A DNA stretch of 12,571 bases from Clostridia bacterium (lineage in GTDB: Bacteria; Bacillota_A; Clostridia; Lachnospirales; Lachnospiraceae). The stretch covers positions 1 through 12,571 of the forward strand of contig JAAYYM010000358.1 of NCBI GenBank assembly GCA_012515365.1. The letters are read 5' to 3'. This document shows positions 6,393-12,571 of this stretch, one piece after another; position 1 is the first letter of the stretch, and each line of letters starts with the position of its first letter. Made by a program: the position numbers and the translations under genes. The notes beneath the pieces are model-generated. The model did not search any database and was not told the DNA's origin. It worked only from the letters and a program-made list of their open reading frames with translations.

Positions 6393-7490
6393 ATGAAACT
6401 AGGAATCGTGGGGTTACCCAATGTAGGAAAAAGTACGTTGTTCAATTCACTGACTAAGGCAGGAGCAGAATCGGCAAATTATCCGTTTTGTACAATTGAC
6501 CCGAATGTGGGGATTGTAACTGTTCCGGATGAACGCTTAAAGCTTTTGGGTGATCTTTATCATTCTAAAAAAGTGACACCTGCAGTGATTGAATTTGTAG
6601 ATATAGCGGGACTTGTGAAGGGCGCATCAAAAGGAGAAGGACTCGGCAATCAGTTCCTTTCCAACATCAGAGAGGTAGATGCTGTTGTACACGTAGTCAG
6701 ATGCTTTGAAGATCCCAATGTCGTACATGTTGATGGCAACATCAATCCTTTGCGTGATATCGAAACCATTAATCTGGAACTGATATTCTCAGACATAGAA
6801 ATCTTGGAACGTAGAGTGGCAAAAGCCGGACGTGCAGCTAACAATGATAAGAAGATTGCCAAGGAAGTTGAATTTATAAAAAGACTGATCGCACACCTTG
6901 AAGAAGGACAGATGGCGAAACTGTTTGAAACGACCGATGAGGATGAAGAAGAATGGATGCAGTCCTATAATCTCTTGACAGACAAGCCTGTCATTTTTGC
7001 GGCAAATGTAGCGGAAGATGATCTTAAGGATGACGGAACCTCTAATCAGGGAGTCAGCGATGTCAGAGCATATGCGGCAAAAGATGGCAGTGAAGTATTT
7101 GTGATCTGCGCACAGATCGAACAGGAAATAGCAGAGCTTGATGATGAAGAAAAAGCAATGTTTCTTGAAGATTTAGGATTAAAGGAATCAGGACTTGAAA
7201 AACTGATTACAGCAAGCTATCGTCTACTTGGACTGATCAGCTATCTGACTTCAGGTGAGGATGAGACGCGTGCATGGACCATTAAAGTCGGAACCAAGGC
7301 TCCACAGGCGGCAGGGAAGATTCACACGGATTTTGAACGTGGATTTATCCGTGCGGAGGTAGTAAATTATAAAGACCTGTTAGAGTGCGGATCGTTATCA
7401 GCAGCCAAAGAAAAGGGCTTAGTTGGTCTTGAAGGCAAAGAATATGTAGTCAAAGACGGAGATGTCATCCTGTTCCGTTTCAATGTATAG
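6393..7490 (+). CDS. ychF: Redox-sensitive ribosome-associated ATPase/GTPase YchF (OLA1 family)
   Basis: The product has 365 residues, matching the usual ~363-367 of the family. It starts MKLGIVGLPNVGKST, giving the G1/P-loop at residues 7-14. G3 is DIAGLVKGA (70-78) and GEGLGNQFL follows directly. G4 is NVAE (205-208) instead of the NKxD of true GTPases, the hallmark that lets YchF/OLA1 proteins prefer ATP. A helical insertion (about 125-180) and a C-terminal TGS domain (about 280-363, ending KDGDVILFRFNV) complete the family architecture. YchF binds ribosomes and has been tied to stress responses and translation of leaderless mRNA in E. coli; its exact role is unsettled. It has its own consensus promoter and is followed after 12 bases by lgt, so the two are probably cotranscribed. 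Codon use and length look ordinary. Confidence 0.98.
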   Translation: MKLGIVGLPNVGKSTLFNSLTKAGAESANYPFCTIDPNVGIVTVPDERLKLLGDLYHSKKVTPAVIEFVDIAGLVKGASKGEGLGNQFLSNIREVDAVVHVVRCFEDPNVVHVDGNINPLRDIETINLELIFSDIEILERRVAKAGRAANNDKKIAKEVEFIKRLIAHLEEGQMAKLFETTDEDEEEWMQSYNLLTDKPVIFAANVAEDDLKDDGTSNQGVSDVRAYAAKDGSEVFVICAQIEQEIAELDDEEKAMFLEDLGLKESGLEKLITASYRLLGLISYLTSGEDETRAWTIKVGTKAPQAAGKIHTDFERGFIRAEVVNYKDLLECGSLSAAKEKGLVGLEGKEYVVKDGDVILFRFNV

Positions 7491-7502
7491 AAGCGGGAGT
7501 GT

Positions 7503-8375
7503 ATGATGACAGATATCATGAATGTAACAGATATTGCATTTCCGAATCTAGGTATCTATTTAACTGATGTTATTCAGGATTTCAGTGTGTTTGGCTTCCG
7601 TATTACGATTTATGGTGTCATAATGTCTATTGCAATTCTGATGGGGCTGTTTGCAGCATTAGCTGAGGCAAAAAAAACCGGACAGAATCCTGATATCTAC
7701 TGGGATCTGGTTATCTATGGAATCTTCGTCTCTATTGTTTGTGCAAGAATTTATTTTGTTGCCTTTTCGTGGGATACGTATAAAGATCATCTATGGGATA
7801 TTTTCAATCTTAGAAAAGGTGGCATTGCGATATATGGAGCATTAATCGGAGCATTTGGAACAGTACTGGTATTTTCACGTGTAAAGAAGCATTCGTTTTG
7901 GCTGATTGCAGATACGGTTTCTTTTGGAGTGCTTGTAGGACAGATTATAGGTCGATGGGGCAATTTCTTTAATAGAGAAGCATTTGGTGGTTACACAAAT
8001 AATCTTCTGGCCATGCGTCTTCCGATTGAGGCAGTTAGAAAATCTGATCTATCAGAAAGCATTGTAGCAAATATTGTTACCGGAACGAATTATATCCAGG
8101 TTCATCCGACTTTTTTGTATGAAGGTCTGTGGAATTGCCTGATTTTATTATTACTTATTTTATATAGGAAGAAAAAGAAATTTGATGGTGAGTTTTTCTT
8201 AATGTATATATCAGGATATGGGATCGGAAGATTCCTGATCGAAGGTCTTAGGACAGATCAGCTGAAGCTCCCTGTAGGAGGGATTGCAGTATCACAGATG
8301 CTTGGAATCGTGACGGCAGCGATTGCGATTTTGGCTATTCTATATCATCGATGCCGACTGAGAAAAAAAGACTAA
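7503..8375 (+). CDS. lgt: Prolipoprotein diacylglyceryl transferase Lgt
   Basis: Lgt moves diacylglyceryl from phosphatidylglycerol to the lipobox Cys of prelipoproteins in the cytoplasmic membrane, the first step of lipoprotein maturation. The 290-residue product has about seven hydrophobic segments and the signature GRWGNFFNREAFG (150-162), whose Arg151 matches the essential E. coli Arg143. HPTFLYE lies at 201-207 and YGIGRFLIEGLRTD carries Arg243, equivalent to E. coli Arg239. At 106-114 GGIAIYGAL has Tyr111 where E. coli has His103; I believe Tyr is common in Firmicutes. Two ATGs are adjacent (7503 and 7506). The ribosome site GGGAG at 7495-7499 is three bases from the first and six from the second, so 7506 may be the true start. 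The gene lies 12 bases after ychF and is closed by the terminator near 8490. Confidence 0.97.
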   Translation: MMTDIMNVTDIAFPNLGIYLTDVIQDFSVFGFRITIYGVIMSIAILMGLFAALAEAKKTGQNPDIYWDLVIYGIFVSIVCARIYFVAFSWDTYKDHLWDIFNLRKGGIAIYGALIGAFGTVLVFSRVKKHSFWLIADTVSFGVLVGQIIGRWGNFFNREAFGGYTNNLLAMRLPIEAVRKSDLSESIVANIVTGTNYIQVHPTFLYEGLWNCLILLLLILYRKKKKFDGEFFLMYISGYGIGRFLIEGLRTDQLKLPVGGIAVSQMLGIVTAAIAILAILYHRCRLRKKD

Positions 8376-8486
8376 AAAGAATTAAAATTTTATAAAAATT
8401 TATGAGAACCACAAGATATAGATAAAAGAAACAACATGACAAGACAGGAACACAATATATGGACGCAGGATATGCGAATAATGCTG

Positions 8487-8520
8487 AAAAAGCCCGAAAA
8501 ATCGGGCTTTTTTATTTTTT
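8487..8520 (+). terminator. Intrinsic terminator after lgt
   Basis: AGCCCGA (8491-8497), loop AAAA and TCGGGCT (8502-8508), with flanking A and T runs extending the stem to 11 bp, are followed by TTTTTATTTTTTT. This is a classic rho-independent terminator, closing the ychF-lgt unit and separating it from the dcw cluster. It sits 111 bases after the lgt stop. The sequence between (8376-8486) is AT-rich, with a weak AAATTTT/AAAATTT dyad and no supportable gene. Confidence 0.95.
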
Positions 8521-8537
8521 TCAAATCTAAAAAAGGG

Positions 8538-8566
8538 TTGCATTTTAATTAAAAATGGGGTAATAT
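8538..8566 (+). promoter_or_regulatory. Promoter of the dcw cluster (mraZ)
   Basis: TTGCAT (8538-8543), 17 bases, then TAATAT (8561-8566) form a good SigA-type promoter. The predicted start, near 8573, falls at the left end of the GTGG boxes, so MraZ bound there would block initiation or escape. Confidence 0.75.
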
Positions 8567-8574
8567 TGAGTCAT

Positions 8575-8610
8575 AAGTGGTGAAAAGTGGTACTGAGTGG
8601 TGGAAAGTGG
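8575..8610 (+). promoter_or_regulatory. MraZ operator: four GTGG boxes at 10-bp spacing
   Basis: AAGTGG occurs at 8575, 8585 and 8605, and GAGTGG at 8595, giving four direct repeats with an exact 10-bp period, one helical turn. MraZ is known to bind tandem GTG-containing direct repeats of about 10 bp upstream of its own gene and to regulate dcw transcription (shown in E. coli and Mycoplasma). Position, period and core match that pattern. The array ends 13 bases before the mraZ start codon, with the ribosome site TAGGTG directly following. Confidence 0.88.
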
Positions 8611-8623
8611 TAGGTGCTTCGTT

Positions 8624-9055
8624 ATGTTTATGGGTGAATACAACCATACAATCGACACAAAGGGTAGATTGATTATCCCTTCAAAGTTCAGAGAGCAGCT
8701 AGGGGAAGAATTTGTTGTGACAAAAGGACTTGATGGATGCCTATTTGTGTATGGAAACGAAGACTGGACCAATTTTGAAGAAAAACTCAAAACACTTCCA
8801 CTTACTAGTAAAGATTCCAGACAATTTGTTAGATTCTTCTTAGCCGGTGCAGCCGAGGTTGAAGTAGACAAGCAGGGCAGAATTCTTTTACCGTCAAATT
8901 TAAGGGAATTTGCCGGACTGGAAAAAGATGTTTTGCTTGCAGGCGTAGGAAACCGTATAGAAGTATGGAGCAAAGAAAGGTATCTGGGTGAGGCCGTCAG
9001 CGAAGATATGGACGGAATCGCCGAACGAATGGCAGATTTGGGACTTGGAATATAA
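8624..9055 (+). CDS. mraZ: Transcriptional regulator MraZ
   Basis: I use the ATG at 8624 (143 aa): the product then starts [16 protein letters not shown], the conserved N-terminus, and TAGGTG (8611-8616) is a suitably placed ribosome site. The open frame reaches upstream to a GTG at 8597, but that lies within the operator boxes. The protein has two AbrB/SpoVT-like swapped-hairpin halves, each with the DxxxR motif (Asp11-Arg15 in DTKGR; Asp82-Arg86 in DKQGR followed by [11 protein letters not shown]). MraZ forms a ring-shaped oligomer that binds the repeats in front of its own gene and controls the dcw cluster. It is the first gene here, 57 bases ahead of rsmH, which is the standard order. Confidence 0.97.
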   Translation: MFMGEYNHTIDTKGRLIIPSKFREQLGEEFVVTKGLDGCLFVYGNEDWTNFEEKLKTLPLTSKDSRQFVRFFLAGAAEVEVDKQGRILLPSNLREFAGLEKDVLLAGVGNRIEVWSKERYLGEAVSEDMDGIAERMADLGLGI

Positions 9056-9081
9056 TCGTATAGCCTAGGGAACTATGCGAT
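9055..9081 (+). other. Intercistronic hairpin between mraZ and rsmH
   Basis: ATCGTATAG (9055-9063) and CTATGCGAT (9073-9081) form a 9-bp stem with one G-U pair around a nine-base loop (CCTAGGGAA). It begins on the last base of the mraZ stop codon and has no T-run after it, so it is not an intrinsic terminator. It could be an RNA processing or stability element setting mraZ versus rsmH levels; this is inference. Confidence 0.4.
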
Positions 9082-9112
9082 GTGGTAGTTAAGGAAGGTT
9101 GAGGATGGTACC

Positions 9113-10072
9113 ATGAATTTTAATCACAAATCTGTATTACTCAGCGAGACAATCGAGAATTTAAGCATTTCGCCCACAGGGACCTACGTCGATGGGACGT
9201 TAGGGGGCGGAGGACATGCCTACGAGGTCTTGCAAAAGCTATCGAATCTGGGGAGATTCATAGGGATAGATCAGGATGACGCGGCACTAGAAGCAGCCGG
9301 CAGTCGCCTAAAGGAGTTTGAAGCAACAAGGAACATACAGTATATACGATCAAATTACTGCAATATGAAAGAAGAGCTACATGCAATCGGCATTACGAAG
9401 GTTGATGGAATTGTATTAGACCTTGGAGTTTCTTCTTATCAGATCGATACTGTAGAGAGAGGGTTTTCCTACAAAGAAGATGCACCTCTTGACATGCGGA
9501 TGGATCGCAGAAACGAGATGACAGCAAAAGACATCGTAAATAATTATGATGAGATGGAACTGTTCAGAGTCATCAGGGATTACGGGGAAGACAAATTCGC
9601 AAAAAACATTGCAAAGCACATTGTGCAGGCAAGAAAAGAAAAAACGTTTGAAACAACCGGTGAACTGGTTCGTACCATTCAAAATGCAATTCCGATGAAG
9701 GTTCAAAAGACAATGGGACATCCGGCAAAGAAAACCTTTCAGGCATTAAGAATTGAATTGAATGAAGAACTGGAAGTGCTAAAGAATTCAATAGATACTA
9801 TGATTGAATTGTTGAACCCGGGTGGGAGGCTGTGTATCATAACCTTTCATTCACTGGAAGACAGAATTGTGAAGACAAGCTTTCGAAGAAATGAGAATCC
9901 TTGTACTTGCCCAAAAGATTTTCCGATCTGTGTATGTAATCAGAAATCAAAAGGACATGTGGTGACTAGAAAACCGATTCTGCCAACCGAAGAAGAAATG
10001 GAAATAAACAGTCGTTCGAAAAGTGCAAAATTACGTGTGTTTGAACGTGGCGAGAACGACAAAGAAGAGTAA
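9113..10072 (+). CDS. rsmH: 16S rRNA (cytosine1402-N4)-methyltransferase RsmH
   Basis: RsmH (MraW) uses S-adenosylmethionine to methylate N4 of C1402 in 16S rRNA, at the ribosomal P site. The 319 residues are typical. [14 protein letters not shown] opens the protein. [16 protein letters not shown] (25-40) is the methyl-donor binding loop, [10 protein letters not shown] (50-59) follows, then [12 protein letters not shown] (101-112), GFSY (117-120) and LDMRMD (126-131). The C-terminal part carries [18 protein letters not shown] and a cysteine-rich [12 protein letters not shown], both usual for the family. A substrate-recognition helical insert lies between. The start ATG at 9113 has GAGG at 9101-9104 and AAGGAAGG at 9091-9098 upstream. 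An ATG at 9105 is out of frame. It is part of the mraZ-led operon and is followed by the FtsL-like gene after 36 bases. Confidence 0.98.
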   Translation: MNFNHKSVLLSETIENLSISPTGTYVDGTLGGGGHAYEVLQKLSNLGRFIGIDQDDAALEAAGSRLKEFEATRNIQYIRSNYCNMKEELHAIGITKVDGIVLDLGVSSYQIDTVERGFSYKEDAPLDMRMDRRNEMTAKDIVNNYDEMELFRVIRDYGEDKFAKNIAKHIVQARKEKTFETTGELVRTIQNAIPMKVQKTMGHPAKKTFQALRIELNEELEVLKNSIDTMIELLNPGGRLCIITFHSLEDRIVKTSFRRNENPCTCPKDFPICVCNQKSKGHVVTRKPILPTEEEMEINSRSKSAKLRVFERGENDKEE

Positions 10073-10108
10073 TAAACGCTCGAATGAGCAGGGGAGAAAT
10101 GAAAGAGC

Positions 10109-10594
10109 ATGGAAGCAAGACGAGACAGACGCAGTACAAGTTCATACAGAAGAGGTGGCATGAGCTATGTAGATGGTAATACTGTCCGCAAAACGCAGCC
10201 GGCAGCGCCACTGAGAGAACTGGAACGTCCACGTAAAAAACTCAGTGAAACAGCAAAGAGAAACAGAGAACGTGCAGCTCATATGAATCCGGGCTATGTG
10301 TTATTTTTGGCTGTAGCCATGGTACTCACCGGTTATGTGTGTATCCAGTATATTCAGCTTCACTCTGATATTACAAATCATGTGAAGAATATTTCGAAGC
10401 TGGAAAGTCAGTACAATGCACTTAAAACAGAAAACGATGAAACTGAAAGCAGAATAAAAGAATCTGTAGGACTGGAAGACATCAAGAAAAGAGCAATGGA
10501 TGAACTGAATATGCAATATGCAAATGAAGGACAAATTGTAACTTATGCTAGTCAGAACACAGATTTTGTGAGACAATATATTGAAATAGAATAA
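10109..10594 (+). CDS. ftsL: FtsL-like cell division protein
   Basis: The 161-residue bitopic membrane protein has a basic cytoplasmic tail (1-60, many Arg/Lys), one membrane segment at about 62-80 (GYVLFLAVAMVLTGYVCI) and a coiled-coil-like stretch at about 83-120 (ISKLESQYNALKTENDETES). A short extracytoplasmic tail ends the protein. This layout, and the position between rsmH and a class B penicillin-binding protein, is that of FtsL, which joins DivIC/FtsB and DivIB/FtsQ to activate septal wall synthesis. Sequence conservation in the family is low, so the call leans on topology and place; the sequence alone could equally be read as a DivIC/FtsB-type septum initiator. The ribosome site GGGGAG (10091-10096) is twelve bases from the ATG, which is long. 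An alternative ATG at 10160 (residue 18) has AGAGG at 10151-10155. Confidence 0.85.
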   Translation: MEARRDRRSTSSYRRGGMSYVDGNTVRKTQPAAPLRELERPRKKLSETAKRNRERAAHMNPGYVLFLAVAMVLTGYVCIQYIQLHSDITNHVKNISKLESQYNALKTENDETESRIKESVGLEDIKKRAMDELNMQYANEGQIVTYASQNTDFVRQYIEIE

Positions 10595-10614
10595 TTTCAA
10601 AGCAGGTGTACAAA

Positions 10615-12571
10615 TTGAGAACAAGAAGAACAAACAGGGCAAAAAAGAAAGTCCCAAAAACCCAAAAATTTTCAATGATTATGCAAAAAAAGCTGTTAGT
10701 GCTATTTTTATTTGTACTAGTGGCTTTTGTAACGTTAAATATGCGCTTGATGAAGATCAATAAAGATAATGGTGAAACATATAAAAAACAGGTATTGTCT
10801 CAGCAGGAATATGACAGTATCGTACTGCCGGCGAAGCGTGGAGACATCATAGATGCAAAAGGCACTAAGATAGCGGTCAGCGAGAAAGTGTATCATGTAG
10901 TAGTAGATGCAAAGGCAATGTCAGCAGAGAGTGGGAAATATCTGAATCCGTCTATTCAGGCTATCTATTCAGCAGGGATACAAAGTGAATACACGGAAGC
11001 ACAGCTACGCGAATATGTTCAGAACAATTCAACCTCGCAGTATCGTGTTATTGCCAAAAAACAGAAATATGATGCAGTCAGCTCTTTAATGGAAATTATC
11101 AATGATCCTGAAAAATATCCGGATGTAAAAGGAATCTGGCTTGAAGATGCATATCAGAGATATTATCCATATGGCTCTCTGGCATGTGATGTAATCGGCT
11201 TTGTACAAGGAGATGAAAAGGGTAATTACGGACTTGAAGAATTCTATGATGAATCCTTAAATGGAATTAATGGGCGAGAGTACGGATACTTGAATGATGA
11301 TGAAAATCTTGAGCGAACCATCAAGCCAGCCCAGGATGGAAATACGCTGGTTACTTCACTTGACGTAAACGTACAGAGTATCGTCGAAAAACACATTCTG
11401 GCGTTCAATGAGGAACATAAGAACGAATATCGAGAAGGAAACGGAAGTACAAACACAGGTGTTGTTATTATGAATCCAAATACCGGTGAGATCATTGCGA
11501 TGGCAAGCTATCCGGTTTATGATCTGAATAATCCGCGTGATCTGTCTCGAGTGCCACAGACGATCCTGGATGCTGAAATAGAAAAAATGCGCAAATCTTC
11601 CAGTGACAATACAATTTCAGATGATTCAATCAGTAATCTTTCATTAGAAGAAAAGGAAGCAAAACTGAACGAAGATGGTAAATGGAATGCGCTGGCTGCA
11701 TTGTGGAGAAATTTTTGTATAGCAGATACCTATGAGCCGGGTTCTACCATGAAACCGTTTACGCTGGCTGCAGGACTTGAGGGCGGTAAACTGAGTGGTA
11801 ATGAAAATTTTGACTGTCAGGGCGTACTGCATGTTGGTGATCATGATATTCATTGTAATAACAGACTCGGACATGGCATGCTGGATGTACAAGGCGCATT
11901 GGATATGTCTTGCAACGTTGCTTTCATGAATATGGGAGAAAAAATCGGCAAGTCAGAATTTATGAAATATAACAGAATCTTTAACTTTGGCCTTAAAACA
12001 AATGTTGATTTGGCAGGTGAGGCATTAACAAATACGGTTATATTTGATGAAAGTAAAATGAATCCGACGGACTTGGCAATTGGATCGTTTGGACAAGGCT
12101 TTAACGTGACTATGGTACAGATGATATCTGGATTCTGTTCGTTAATTAATGGTGGATATTACTATAAACCACATGTTGTCAGTGAAATTGTTAATTCAGA
12201 TGGTGCAACGGTTCAGAAAATAGAACCACGTGTGATTAAACAGACAGTATCAGCTACGACTTCTGATGAAATCAGAAAACTGTGTGTCAGTGTCATCGAA
12301 AACGGAACTGGAAAAAGTGCCAGACCGGCAGGCTATCGGATTGGTGGAAAGACAGGAACAGCAGAGAAAACACCTCGTGGTACCGAAAATTATGTTGTTT
12401 CCTTTATGGGCTTTGCACCTGCAGATGATCCACAGCTTGTTATTTATTGTGTGATCGATGAACCGAATGTAGACTATCAGCCTACCGCTAAATATGCGAC
12501 AGTACTGGCAAAGGATATTCTGACAGAGGTTCTTCAATATATGAATGTATTTCAGACAGAAGAATTAACAG
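10615..12571 (+). CDS. Class B penicillin-binding protein (FtsI/PbpB/SpoVD type), 3' end outside window
   Basis: The frame is open from a TTG at 10615 to the right edge (652 codons). TTG is chosen because AGGTG (10604-10608) sits six bases upstream and the translation begins with a basic tail (MRTRRTNRAKKK) before a membrane segment at about 26-44. The N-terminal dimerisation/pedestal domain includes PAKRGDIIDAKGTKIAVSEK. The transpeptidase domain has all three motifs: Ser377 in STMK (EPGSTMKPF), SCN at 432-434 (LDMSCNVAF) and KTGT at 579-582 (GGKTGTAEK). It crosslinks peptidoglycan at the septum, or at the spore cortex if it is SpoVD. A C-terminal PASTA domain, which would help decide, would lie beyond the window. 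Before the active site, residues about 310-362 hold a polar, Ser/Asp/Glu-rich stretch. The gene lies 20 bases after the FtsL-like gene, in the same operon. Confidence 0.95.
   Translation, partial: MRTRRTNRAKKKVPKTQKFSMIMQKKLLVLFLFVLVAFVTLNMRLMKINKDNGETYKKQVLSQQEYDSIVLPAKRGDIIDAKGTKIAVSEKVYHVVVDAKAMSAESGKYLNPSIQAIYSAGIQSEYTEAQLREYVQNNSTSQYRVIAKKQKYDAVSSLMEIINDPEKYPDVKGIWLEDAYQRYYPYGSLACDVIGFVQGDEKGNYGLEEFYDESLNGINGREYGYLNDDENLERTIKPAQDGNTLVTSLDVNVQSIVEKHILAFNEEHKNEYREGNGSTNTGVVIMNPNTGEIIAMASYPVYDLNNPRDLSRVPQTILDAEIEKMRKSSSDNTISDDSISNLSLEEKEAKLNEDGKWNALAALWRNFCIADTYEPGSTMKPFTLAAGLEGGKLSGNENFDCQGVLHVGDHDIHCNNRLGHGMLDVQGALDMSCNVAFMNMGEKIGKSEFMKYNRIFNFGLKTNVDLAGEALTNTVIFDESKMNPTDLAIGSFGQGFNVTMVQMISGFCSLINGGYYYKPHVVSEIVNSDGATVQKIEPRVIKQTVSATTSDEIRKLCVSVIENGTGKSARPAGYRIGGKTGTAEKTPRGTENYVVSFMGFAPADDPQLVIYCVIDEPNVDYQPTAKYATVLAKDILTEVLQYMNVFQTEELT

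Noticed and set aside
8436..8549. Small plus-strand open frame running through the lgt terminator
   Set aside because: It has no ribosome site and reads through the terminator hairpin and T-run, giving an implausible peptide.
8597..8623. Upstream GTG start for MraZ
   Set aside because: It falls inside the operator boxes, and the conserved family N-terminus begins at the ATG at 8624.
10099..10179. 26-codon open frame overlapping the FtsL-like start in another frame
   Set aside because: The ribosome site is only two bases from its ATG and the peptide has no family resemblance. Translational coupling is conceivable but unsupported.

Overview
The window looks like a chromosomal piece of a low-GC Gram-positive bacterium of the class Clostridia, most likely a Lachnospiraceae gut anaerobe. 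This rests on AT-rich intergenic DNA, strong AGGAGG-type ribosome sites, TTGACA/TATAAT promoters, the order mraZ-rsmH-ftsL-pbp of the Firmicutes division and cell wall (dcw) cluster, and a large secreted protease with Big_2-like domains and a low-complexity Glu/Thr/Pro region. The family placement is inference.

Left part (1-2317): a B12-type radical SAM protein runs leftward off the window edge. It is divergent from a membrane protein with a YdcF/DUF218 domain. The roughly 150 bp between them holds overlapping divergent promoter elements and a small inverted repeat.

Middle (2318-6258): a monocistronic-looking gene with its own strong promoter encodes a secreted subtilisin-like (S8) protease of about 1263 residues. 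From N to C it has a signal peptide, a 12 x 18 bp tandem repeat encoding an EEETPA-type tract, a propeptide-like domain, the S8 domain, a chitobiase-C-terminal-like domain and six Big_2-like domains. The catalytic Asp/His/Ser are present, but the usual oxyanion-hole Asn reads as Asp. A long hairpin follows the gene.

Right part (6259-12571): housekeeping genes. ychF (P-loop ATPase/GTPase) and lgt (lipoprotein diacylglyceryl transferase) form a two-gene unit behind a consensus promoter, ending in a textbook intrinsic terminator. Then comes the start of the dcw cluster: mraZ behind a promoter with four 10-bp-spaced GTGG boxes (probable MraZ autoregulatory operator), rsmH, an FtsL-like divisome protein, and a class B penicillin-binding protein that runs off the right edge.

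I see no tRNA, rRNA, CRISPR array, insertion sequence or phage gene. I do not see convincing evidence of a wholly new multi-gene system. The least ordinary locus is the S8 protease with its repeat tract, Asp oxyanion residue and symmetric promoter.
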